A stretch of DNA of 32,871 bases from an uncultured Clostridia bacterium (GTDB lineage: Bacteria; Bacillota; Clostridia; Christensenellales; Aristaeellaceae), in the NCBI GenBank assembly GCA_946615495.1, contig CAMOHY010000002.1:1-32871 (forward strand), given 5' to 3'. Below are positions 1 through 6,014 of the stretch, one piece after another. Under the pieces are notes generated by a model, which saw nothing but the letters and a program-made list of their open reading frames with translations, was not told the DNA's origin and did no database searches. Each line of letters starts with the position of its first letter. Position 1 is the first letter of the stretch. A program made the translations under genes and the position numbers.

Positions 1-952
1 TGCCAAAATAGGGCGCCACCTTGCTGGGCTCCATCACCACTTCGCCCAGCAGCAGGGTGCCGGGACACACGATTTCGCACACCATGCGCATCATGCGGAC
101 CAGCGTGTGCACCTGCTTTAAATTCCGGCAGGAGGTGCCCAAGGCCTTCCAAATGTAGGGCACCGCGTCCAGGCGGATCACGTCCACGCCCCGGTTGCAC
201 AAATGGAGCATGTTTTCCGTCATATCGTTGAACACCACAGGATTGGCGTAATTCAGGTCCCACTGGTAGGGATAAAAGGTGGTCATGACCACCTTTTTCG
301 CCTCTTCGCACCAGGTGAAATTGCCCGGCGCGGTGGTGGGAAACACCTGGGGCATGGTCTGCTCATAGGCGTTGGGAATATCCCAGCTGTCATAAAAGAA
401 ATAGCGCTGCTGATACTCCGCCTCCCCCGCGCGGGCCCGGCGGGCCCATTCATGGTCCTCGCTGGTATGGTTCATCACAAAATCCAGGCAAAGGGCGATG
501 TTTCTTTGGTGGCACTGGGCGGCCAGGGCGTACAGGTCCTCCATCGTGCCCAATTCCGGCTGCACCCGGCCAAAATTGCTCACCGCGTAGCCGCCGTCGC
601 TGCGGCCGGCGGGGCTTTCCAGCAGGGGCATGAGGTGCAGGTAATTGACCCCGCAGTCCGCGATATAATCCAACTTTTCCTGCACGCCTTTTAAGGTGCC
701 CGCAAAGGCGTTCACATACATCAGCATGCCCACCAGCTCATGGCCCTTGTACCAGTCGGGATAGGTTTCCCGCTCCCGGTCCAGCGCCTTTAGGTCCTCT
801 GCCCGCTCCTGCCACAGGCGGTAGAGCATGCCGGTAAAATATTCATAAGCGCGCATATCGTTATGGTACAGCTCGCAGTACAGCCATTTCAGCTCGTCGG
901 CGTGGCGGCGGAAGCGGTTTTCAAATTCCGGGTTCCAGGGGGCCTGGCTCAT
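1..952 (-). CDS. Amylosucrase-like GH13 enzyme, C-terminal part cut off by the window edge
   Basis: The first 317 residues are present; the gene runs off the left edge. Amylosucrases (GH13 subfamily 4) use sucrose to build alpha-1,4-glucan and release fructose. Visible GH13 motifs are DFVMNHTS (region I), VDVIRLDAVPYIWK, whose Asp after RL is the expected nucleophile, and LLGEVV, whose Glu is the expected acid/base. The long helical N-terminus before the barrel (about residues 1-85, rich in Arg, Glu and Trp) and the VPYIWK wording match amylosucrase better than ordinary amylases. There is no signal peptide, so a cytoplasmic enzyme is expected. The ATG at 952 has GGGAGGG about seven bases upstream. 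A related GH13 sucrose phosphorylase or hydrolase is the alternative, because the specificity-determining C-terminal half is not visible. Confidence 0.85.
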   Translation of the reverse strand, partial: MSQAPWNPEFENRFRRHADELKWLYCELYHNDMRAYEYFTGMLYRLWQERAEDLKALDRERETYPDWYKGHELVGMLMYVNAFAGTLKGVQEKLDYIADCGVNYLHLMPLLESPAGRSDGGYAVSNFGRVQPELGTMEDLYALAAQCHQRNIALCLDFVMNHTSEDHEWARRARAGEAEYQQRYFFYDSWDIPNAYEQTMPQVFPTTAPGNFTWCEEAKKVVMTTFYPYQWDLNYANPVVFNDMTENMLHLCNRGVDVIRLDAVPYIWKALGTSCRNLKQVHTLVRMMRMVCEIVCPGTLLLGEVVMEPSKVAPYFG

Positions 953-1022
953 AGGATTCCCTCCCATATCGTTTTTTCGGCTGTGTGAAAAAAAAGAAAC
1001 GCCCTTCACGGTTCTGATTTCG

Positions 1023-1051
1023 ATTATAGCATTCCCAAAGAAAAAAAGCAA
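1023..1051 (-). promoter_or_regulatory. Promoter of the amylosucrase-like gene
   Basis: On the minus strand, TTGCTT (1046-1051) and a perfect TATAAT (1023-1028) are separated by 17 bases. The -10 is preceded by TGC, an extended -10. The start codon lies about 70 bases downstream, so the gene appears to be transcribed on its own. Confidence 0.75.
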
Positions 1052-1068
1052 TCAACCGGTGACAACGC

Positions 1069-1128
1069 AAAAAAGCCCGGAGCTTTGACGGAAATATCCT
1101 TTGTTTCCGCCCGCGTCCGGGATTTTTT
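1069..1128 (-). terminator. Probable intrinsic terminator after the small membrane protein gene
   Basis: An outer arm of CCCGG/CCGGG (1076-1080 with 1117-1121) is flanked by A and T runs on both sides, and a second stem CGGAAA/TTTCCG (1089-1094 with 1104-1109) sits inside. Read leftward, the structure ends in a run of six T. It lies 16 bases past the stop of the 37-residue ORF and just upstream of the amylosucrase promoter. Confidence 0.6.
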
Positions 1129-1143
1129 TCTCTGCTTTGCCAA

Positions 1144-1257
1144 TCAGAAAAGGCCCAGAGCAGCCACCAGGGTAGACCCGATCATCAGCAGCGCCAGCAC
1201 CACGCAAATGACCCGAATCCAGAACTTTTTCCTCTCCTGCTGTTTCTTGGTAGACAT
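1144..1257 (-). CDS. 37-residue single-pass membrane protein
   Basis: This short gene encodes a Lys/Arg-rich N-terminus (MSTKKQQERKKFW) followed by one hydrophobic segment from about residue 14 to the end (VICVVLALLMIGSTLVAALG). A strong GGAGGAGG lies seven bases before the ATG, and a terminator follows the stop, which together argue that it is real. The layout resembles tiny Bacillota membrane proteins of the DUF4044 or Prli42 kind, but the sequence is too short to assign. It starts 26 bases after the TSCPD gene and is probably transcribed with it. Function unknown. Confidence 0.65.
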   Translation of the reverse strand: MSTKKQQERKKFWIRVICVVLALLMIGSTLVAALGLF

Positions 1258-1283
1258 TTTTCTTCCTCCTCCATATTGCGCGC

Positions 1284-1532
1284 TTACGCCTGCTGCGCCT
1301 GATAGGCCTCGATGGCGTGGGACAATTGATCCGGGCAGGACGTGTTGCCCCGGCAGGGAATGCCCCGCAGCAGTTCCTTCACCTCATCCGCTTTCCTTCC
1401 CACCACCATTTTAGCCAGGCCCTGGGTGTTGCCCCGGCAGCCGTTATGGATGGTGCAGGCGGTAATGATGCCGTTTTCGATTTCCAAATCGATCTGGGTA
1501 GAGCAGGTGCCCTTGGTCTTATACTGAAACAT
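1284..1532 (-). CDS. TSCPD domain protein
   Basis: An 82-residue protein that consists almost entirely of a TSCPD domain, named for the motif seen here as NTSCPDQLSHAI near the C-terminus. Cysteines occur at CSTQ, CTIHNGC, PCRGN and SCPD. The same fold is found as a C-terminal piece of class II ribonucleotide reductases and as small stand-alone proteins of the TIGR03905 type in Clostridia, whose role is not established. Metal or redox binding by the cysteines is inference. The frame stays open further upstream, but the ATG at 1532 is chosen because GAAGGAGGAAG lies just before it and the family is this length. A promoter sits inside the end of the upstream acetyltransferase gene. Confidence 0.85.
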   Translation of the reverse strand: MFQYKTKGTCSTQIDLEIENGIITACTIHNGCRGNTQGLAKMVVGRKADEVKELLRGIPCRGNTSCPDQLSHAIEAYQAQQA

Positions 1533-1559
1533 TTCCTTTTCTTCCTCCTTCAAGGCCGC

Positions 1560-1581
1560 GCGGCGCCCGGCATGGCGCCGC
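1560..1581 (-). other. GC-rich hairpin in the TSCPD leader
   Basis: GCGGCGCC (1560-1567) pairs perfectly with GGCGCCGC (1574-1581) around a six-base loop. It lies in the roughly 100-base leader between the predicted promoter and the ribosome binding site. A role in expression is possible but not shown. Confidence 0.35.
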
Positions 1582-1641
1582 CCTTTCCGCAAATCAAGGC
1601 GCCCTCCGCGTTTTCCTCCGCCTCCGCGGCGGAACGGACCC

Positions 1642-1671
1642 ATTATATCACAGCCGGGGGTCCTCCCGCAA
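1642..1671 (-). promoter_or_regulatory. Promoter for the TSCPD and small membrane protein genes
   Basis: Minus-strand TTGCGG (1666-1671) and TATAAT (1642-1647) are 18 bases apart, with TG one base before the -10 (extended -10). The -35 lies inside the last codons of the upstream GNAT gene, and its stop codon touches the -10. Confidence 0.6.
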
Positions 1672-2214
1672 GATGGCATACAGGGCCACATCCACATACC
1701 GGCCCTTATTTTTTATTCTTTTGCGCAGCGTGCCCTCATACTGCATGCCCACATGGGCCATCACCCGGCCGGAGGCGGGATTATCCACCTCGTGCTGGGC
1801 CTCGATGCGGTTTAGGCGCAGCCGTTCAAACCCAAAGGCCACCACCTGGCGCAGCGCCTCGGTCATGATGCCCCGGTTCCAGTAATCCCGGCTCAGGCTG
1901 TAGCCCACCTCGGCGCTCTGATGGTCCAGGTTCACCCACATGAAGCCGATGGTGCCGATCATCCGCCCCGAATCCTTGAGGGTAATGGCAAAGGAGCTGG
2001 GCTGGCCCCGCCGGTACTGGCGCAGGGCCCCGCGCAGGAACTGGCGGGATTCGCCCAGGCTCCGGTGCGTATCCCACAGCACATGGCGGCTCACCTCCGG
2101 GTCCTGGGCGTAGGCGAACAGGTCCCGCGCGTCGCTCATGCGCATGGGGCGGAGAATGAGCCGCTCCGTTTCCAAAGTGGGCAGATGGGAAAAAATTCCC
2201 TGAAAAAACAGCAT
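1648..2214 (-). CDS. GNAT acetyltransferase, RimJ/RimL type
   Basis: A 188-residue protein with the RimJ/RimL-like N-terminus LETERLILRPMRMSDARDL. The acetyl-CoA region is around YSLSRDYWNRGIMTEALRQV, followed by FGFERLRLNRIEAQHEVDN and GMQYEGTLRKRI. These enzymes transfer acetyl from acetyl-CoA to N-terminal or small-molecule amines; the substrate here is unknown. The upstream AAGGA is somewhat distant (about 14 bases) from the ATG at 2214, so the exact start is less sure than the identity. The 49-residue membrane protein gene ends 24 bases upstream. Confidence 0.85.
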   Translation of the reverse strand: MLFFQGIFSHLPTLETERLILRPMRMSDARDLFAYAQDPEVSRHVLWDTHRSLGESRQFLRGALRQYRRGQPSSFAITLKDSGRMIGTIGFMWVNLDHQSAEVGYSLSRDYWNRGIMTEALRQVVAFGFERLRLNRIEAQHEVDNPASGRVMAHVGMQYEGTLRKRIKNKGRYVDVALYAILREDPRL

Positions 2215-2238
2215 AATGATCGTTACTGTCCTTTTTTG

Positions 2239-2388
2239 TTATGCTTGCGTAAAGAAAGGCGCCATTTCGTTCCGGCCGGCATCCTGGTGCGGCCCGAAAA
2301 TGAGCAGCGCCGTGCCCAGGGCCAGCATGAGAATAAAAAGTAATAGAATGAGCCGGTATACCGGATGTTTTTCTTTTTTCGCGCTCAT
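2239..2388 (-). CDS. 49-residue membrane protein
   Basis: A short ORF with a charged start (MSAKKEKHPVYR), one hydrophobic helix (about residues 12-32, LILLLFILMLALGTALLIFG) and a polar tail ending in APFFTQA. AAGGAGGG lies six bases before the ATG at 2388; a longer in-frame reading from 2460 has no such signal. The charge pattern suggests the N-terminus stays inside. It resembles the 37-residue ORF at 1144-1257 in layout only. No family recognised. Confidence 0.6.
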   Translation of the reverse strand: MSAKKEKHPVYRLILLLFILMLALGTALLIFGPHQDAGRNEMAPFFTQA

Positions 2389-2548
2389 TTTTCCCTCCTT
2401 TTGCCGCGGACTCATTCCGCCGGCAGCTGGGAAATCATCTGGCCCACCCTGGCCAGGCACCGGAACAGACGGAAGGGGCCTTCAGCAGCGCTTTTTCCAT
2501 TGCGGCGAAGCCTCCTTCATGGATATCAAACGGGCAATGAACGAAACA

Positions 2549-3349
2549 TCACAAGTCAATGCCGGGCAGCGCCGTCACCGTGCGCACAAAAGCGCCGTTC
2601 AGGCGGCGCATCAGGGCCACCTGAGGCACGTTCCGGCGGAAAATGTGGGTATACATGGTGTTCACGCCCCGCTCCCGCAGCAAAGCGGAGGCGGCCCCGA
2701 TCAAGTTTTTGGCCATGCCCTGGCGGCGGTAATCGGACCGGGTATAGATCATGAGCAGCGTGGCCGAGCTGCCCGCGCCGGTGAGCACCGCTTCGCACAC
2801 GGGCTGGCCGCCCCGGTAAAAGCCCAGGGCCATAAAGTGCTGCTGCTGCTGCCAAAGCTGCAAATAATCCCGCGTGATGGGCTGAATGCGCTGGGCGTTT
2901 ATCCGGTTCAAAAAAGCGTTCTGGCTGGCCTCATCCTGCAAGGGAACGGAGGCAAAGGTCATGCCCATAGGGGCCTGGGGCACGCCGGGCGGGGGCAGGA
3001 AGCGAAACATATCCTCCCCGTCGTCGTTGCGCAGGCCGCAGGATTCGTAAAAGCGCAGCATTTCCAGGTTTTCCGGCGGCACCTGGGCGTACAGCCGGGC
3101 GGGCAGCTCCGGCGTCTGCGCCCGCAATTGCTCCGCCCGCGCCAGCAGCGCGCCGAACATCAGCGCGCGGGCCGTGGGCTGGCAATCGATCTGCAAAAAC
3201 AGATGGTTGGGCCGCTCCGGATACAATTGGCCCTGAAAAAACTGCATCACATAGCCGGTGCCCAGCTGAATCTGCTGATCGTTGGACACGAAAAACACAT
3301 TTTCGGGCGCAATGCCCTGAAACGCTGCTTGCGGATGGGTGATTCGCAT
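2549..3349 (-). CDS. GNAT family protein, apparently two GNAT domains
   Basis: A 266-residue protein. The C-terminal half is a clear GNAT domain with an acetyl-CoA loop in YTRSDYRRQGMAKNLIGAAS, preceded by a beta strand in SSATLLM. The N-terminal half also has GNAT-like features, including FLQIDCQPTARALMFGALL and a LEMLRFYESCGL segment typical of the end of such a domain. It therefore appears to be a tandem protein in which the first copy has lost the R-x-x-G-x-G/A loop. An AAGGGGAAAT signal precedes the ATG at 3349. It lies 64 bases after the GuaA-like gene. Substrate unknown. Confidence 0.8.
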   Translation of the reverse strand: MRITHPQAAFQGIAPENVFFVSNDQQIQLGTGYVMQFFQGQLYPERPNHLFLQIDCQPTARALMFGALLARAEQLRAQTPELPARLYAQVPPENLEMLRFYESCGLRNDDGEDMFRFLPPPGVPQAPMGMTFASVPLQDEASQNAFLNRINAQRIQPITRDYLQLWQQQQHFMALGFYRGGQPVCEAVLTGAGSSATLLMIYTRSDYRRQGMAKNLIGAASALLRERGVNTMYTHIFRRNVPQVALMRRLNGAFVRTVTALPGIDL

Positions 3350-3413
3350 ATATTTCCCCTTGCTTCAGTCGTGTTATGAATACCGGTATTCGTCCCCTCA
3401 AAGCGGCTGCCGC

Positions 3414-4862
3414 TTATTGCCATTCCACCTTGGCGTAATTGCTGCTGGGCGTTAAATCGTACACCACCCGGCACACGTTCTTCTGGTCCCTGAGAATCAG
3501 GTCCACCACGTTTTCCATGGCGTCGTAGGGCAGGCGGGCGGCGTAGGCCTGGCTGCGCTCGCTGGCGTGCACCGCCCGCAGGATGACGACGGATTTTTCC
3601 TCATCCCCCGGCAGCGGCAAAAGCAGGGCAAAATACTGCCACAGGCGCTTCACCGCCGGCGTATGCTGCATTTCCGTGCGGAACACGGCGTCCGCCGCCC
3701 GCAGGGTTTCCAGCCTTTCCTCCGTTACTTCGCCCAGGATGCGCAGGGCCAGGCCGCTGCCAGGGAAAGGCTGGCGGGAGATCAGATCGGACGGCAATCC
3801 CAAATAATCCCCGATTCGCCGGATTTCATCCTTGAACAGCTCCCGCACCGGCTCAATCACCGGGGCGCCGCCCAGGGCGGGCTGGGTGGCGCTGTTGCCG
3901 AACATCACGTCGTTATAGGTCGTGCCCCGGATGAGCGCGCTGATGGGCCCGATTTTTTCTTCCTCTTCCCGCAGAATCCGGCGGATAAGGCTGCCAATGA
4001 CCCGCCGCTTTTCCTCCGCGTCCCGCACGCCCCGCAGGGCTTCAAGAAACCGGGCCTGAGCGTCCACCCGGATAATATCCATGCCGATGGAATCCCGGTA
4101 GAAGGCGATAAAATCGTCCCCCTCCCGCTCCCGCAGCAATCCGGTATCCACAAATATACATTTGAGCTGGCTTCCCAGCGCCTTGAAGGCCAGCAGGGCG
4201 CTGACGCCGCTGTCCAGCCCGCCCGTCATGGCGCATACGGCCCGGCCGCCGCCCACCACCCGGCGGATTTCCTCCACCGCGCGGGTGACAAAGGCGTCGT
4301 CGTCCCACCAGGCGGTGCAGCCGCATATATTCAAGGCAAAATTCCGCAGTATCTGGGAGCCGTCCGGGTCGTTTTGCTCCAGCTGCAATTGAACGCCAAA
4401 AAGCGGCAGGCTGTCGTGGGCAAAGCCGATCACCGCGTCCTGGGCGCTGCACAGCGCGTCCACATGCTCCGGCAGGTGGAATTCCCGCACGCAGGCCAGC
4501 ATTCTTTCCCCGTCATCAATGCCCTCCAGCAAGGGGGACTGCCGGTAGGAAACGGGCATGACCGCGCTTTGGAACACGATGTCCCCCGCGCTGCCGGACA
4601 AAAGGCTCAGCATCAGCCCCGCCGCGTCGCCCAGCGCCAGCACGGGCATGCCGGACTGAAGGATGCGCTCATCCAGCCCGGAGGGATTCCTGCCCTCCGC
4701 GCCTCCGGCCAGCAGCAGGCCCAAAGGCTCCTGCGCCTGAACCTCCTCCAGGGAAGTCTGGCCCGGAACGATTTTACACAGCACGCGCTCAGAACGCAGC
4801 TTGCGCGTCACAGCCCGGCTGGCCGCATCGTCAAAATTCAGCACCAGTACCATATCGCGCAC
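3414..4862 (-). CDS. GMP synthase-like protein with an inactive amidotransferase domain
   Basis: A 482-residue protein with GuaA order: glutamine amidotransferase fold (about 1-185), ATP pyrophosphatase (about 186-370) and dimerisation domain (371-482). The ATP loop is kept as TGGLDSGV (213-220), followed by CIFVDTGLLRERE, and RQPFPGSGLALRILGEVTEE and LPYD are also conserved. The glutaminase site is lost: the nucleophile elbow GxCxG reads ALGDA (Cys to Gly78 in my alignment), and FHPE reads LQLE (159-162). The usual YPD and SHHNVGGLP segments are replaced by YND and ATQPALGGAP, and the C-terminal KPPATIEWE by SSNYAKVEWQ. A GTG at 4862 is chosen because GGAAGGAG lies about ten bases before it; an ATG at 4853 is the alternative. 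It may use free ammonia, another substrate, or be non-enzymatic. Confidence 0.85.
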   Translation of the reverse strand: MRDMVLVLNFDDAASRAVTRKLRSERVLCKIVPGQTSLEEVQAQEPLGLLLAGGAEGRNPSGLDERILQSGMPVLALGDAAGLMLSLLSGSAGDIVFQSAVMPVSYRQSPLLEGIDDGERMLACVREFHLPEHVDALCSAQDAVIGFAHDSLPLFGVQLQLEQNDPDGSQILRNFALNICGCTAWWDDDAFVTRAVEEIRRVVGGGRAVCAMTGGLDSGVSALLAFKALGSQLKCIFVDTGLLREREGDDFIAFYRDSIGMDIIRVDAQARFLEALRGVRDAEEKRRVIGSLIRRILREEEEKIGPISALIRGTTYNDVMFGNSATQPALGGAPVIEPVRELFKDEIRRIGDYLGLPSDLISRQPFPGSGLALRILGEVTEERLETLRAADAVFRTEMQHTPAVKRLWQYFALLLPLPGDEEKSVVILRAVHASERSQAYAARLPYDAMENVVDLILRDQKNVCRVVYDLTPSSNYAKVEWQ

Positions 4863-4931
4863 CGACAGTCAACTCCTTCCCAGCGGAATATCCATTTACT
4901 ATTCGACGGGCAGCGGAAAAAATCCTGCATA

Positions 4932-4948
4932 GGCGCTTTGGAAGCGCC
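4932..4948 (-). other. Hairpin between the CHAP and GuaA-like genes
   Basis: GGCGCTT (4932-4938) and AAGCGCC (4942-4948) form a perfect seven-base stem with a three-base loop. Read leftward, a run of six T follows nine bases later, so it may be a weak terminator or attenuator after the CHAP gene. Confidence 0.35.
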
Positions 4949-4956
4949 AAAACCGC

Positions 4957-5910
4957 TCAATTTTCCTGTGCTTCTCTTTCCCGCGCTTCTTCTATCATAC
5001 GCCGCAGGGCCTGGCGTGTTTCCAGGTTGGCGATGCCGTTTTGCGCAATGCCAAAGCGGCGCTGCACCGTCTTGACGCACTCGGTGGTGATGGCCCCGTA
5101 CTTGCCGGTGGTATACCTTTCCTCCAGCAGCCCGGCCTGCACCAATTCCCTTTGCAGTTCCACCACCTTGGGCCCTTCATGGCCGAATTTCAGGGTGATA
5201 TCCGCCAGGTCATACACGGTGCCGTAGCCCAGAATGCGCCAGTAATCCAGGGCGTAGCTGTTGCGCTCCACGCTCTGGGGCGCGGGCTTGGTCACGTTGT
5301 TGCCTTCAATGACGTGCACGCGCACCTTGCCCTGTTCATCGTATGCGCAGTATTCCACCATGGCCACGTGGCTGGTGTCGCCGCTGGAATTGTCGGTCAA
5401 AAACACCCAATCGCCCGGCTGGGGGATATAGCTGTTTTTTTCCACCGCCTGGCCGCTTTCCTTCCACCATTGGCTGCCGTAGCCCGGCACCACGCCGATG
5501 CGGGCCACATAGCGCCCCTGGGAAAGAAACCAATCCCGGCCCACGTTGGTGCCGCTGTAATTGGGGTACACGCGGTTCAGCAGCCGGATGCCGTGCTGCT
5601 TATCCACTTGGTTCACGCACCAGCACTGAAACTCCGCGCACCATTCCGCGGTGGGATAGCCCGCCCAGGTGCCGTATTTGGTCACGCCGCTTCTTTCCTC
5701 CGTGTAGCCGATTTCCTGCCGGGCCGTATCCAGCAGCCACAGCACATAATCCGGCACGGCGTACCGCGGCAGAATCAGGGTTTCCCCCTCCTCCAGCGAA
5801 ACGCCCGCTTCATAGGCGGAAAAGCTTTTCCCTTCCTCCGCCCGCGCCAGGGCGGGCAAAAGCAGCGCCAGGCAAAGGGCCAGCGCCGTCCATTTCTGTT
5901 TCCGTTCCAT
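4957..5910 (-). CDS. Secreted CHAP-domain peptidoglycan hydrolase with a peptidoglycan-binding domain
   Basis: A 317-residue protein with a signal peptide (MERKQKWTALALCLALLLPA, likely cut after LARA). A CHAP domain spans about residues 55-230, with the expected Cys91 in EWCAEFQCWC, His181 in TSHVAMVE and Asn204/205 in IEGNN; GDWVFLTD precedes the His strand. A peptidoglycan-binding (PGBD) domain covers about 240-305, with KVVELQRELVQAGLL and YGAITTECVKTVQRRFG. Such proteins cut the stem or cross-bridge peptides of the cell wall, or the amide to muramic acid. The ATG at 5910 is chosen because GGAGGGG lies about ten bases before it; a GTG at 5919 would be too close. It directly follows the giant surface protein gene (104 bases) and may help place that protein through the wall. 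Confidence 0.88.
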   Translation of the reverse strand: MERKQKWTALALCLALLLPALARAEEGKSFSAYEAGVSLEEGETLILPRYAVPDYVLWLLDTARQEIGYTEERSGVTKYGTWAGYPTAEWCAEFQCWCVNQVDKQHGIRLLNRVYPNYSGTNVGRDWFLSQGRYVARIGVVPGYGSQWWKESGQAVEKNSYIPQPGDWVFLTDNSSGDTSHVAMVEYCAYDEQGKVRVHVIEGNNVTKPAPQSVERNSYALDYWRILGYGTVYDLADITLKFGHEGPKVVELQRELVQAGLLEERYTTGKYGAITTECVKTVQRRFGIAQNGIANLETRQALRRMIEEAREREAQEN

Positions 5911-5946
5911 GGGTAACACCCCTCCAGTGCAGATAGGAAAACCGTT

Positions 5947-5989
5947 CCCCGCGTAGAAGCGGGGGCCGGAAAACTGGCTTCCAGCCCCC
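5947..5989 (-). other. Two mutually exclusive hairpins between the surface protein and CHAP genes
   Basis: CCCCGC (5947-5952) can pair with GCGGGG (5959-5964), or GGGGGC (5961-5966) can pair with GCCCCC (5984-5989). The arms overlap, so only one stem can form. This resembles an attenuator, but there is no clean T run. Confidence 0.35.
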
Positions 5990-6014
5990 GAAAGGGATTT
6001 GGGTTATGCCGGCG

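Noticed and set aside
2389-2548. Possible further small gene between the 49-residue ORF and the tandem GNAT
   Set aside because: Only a 21-codon frame with weak support or frames lacking a start; no family or conserved pattern visible.
3567-5075. Long plus-strand open frame opposite the GuaA-like gene
   Set aside because: Low-complexity Gln/His/Arg translation without a ribosome site; the minus strand shows GuaA motifs.
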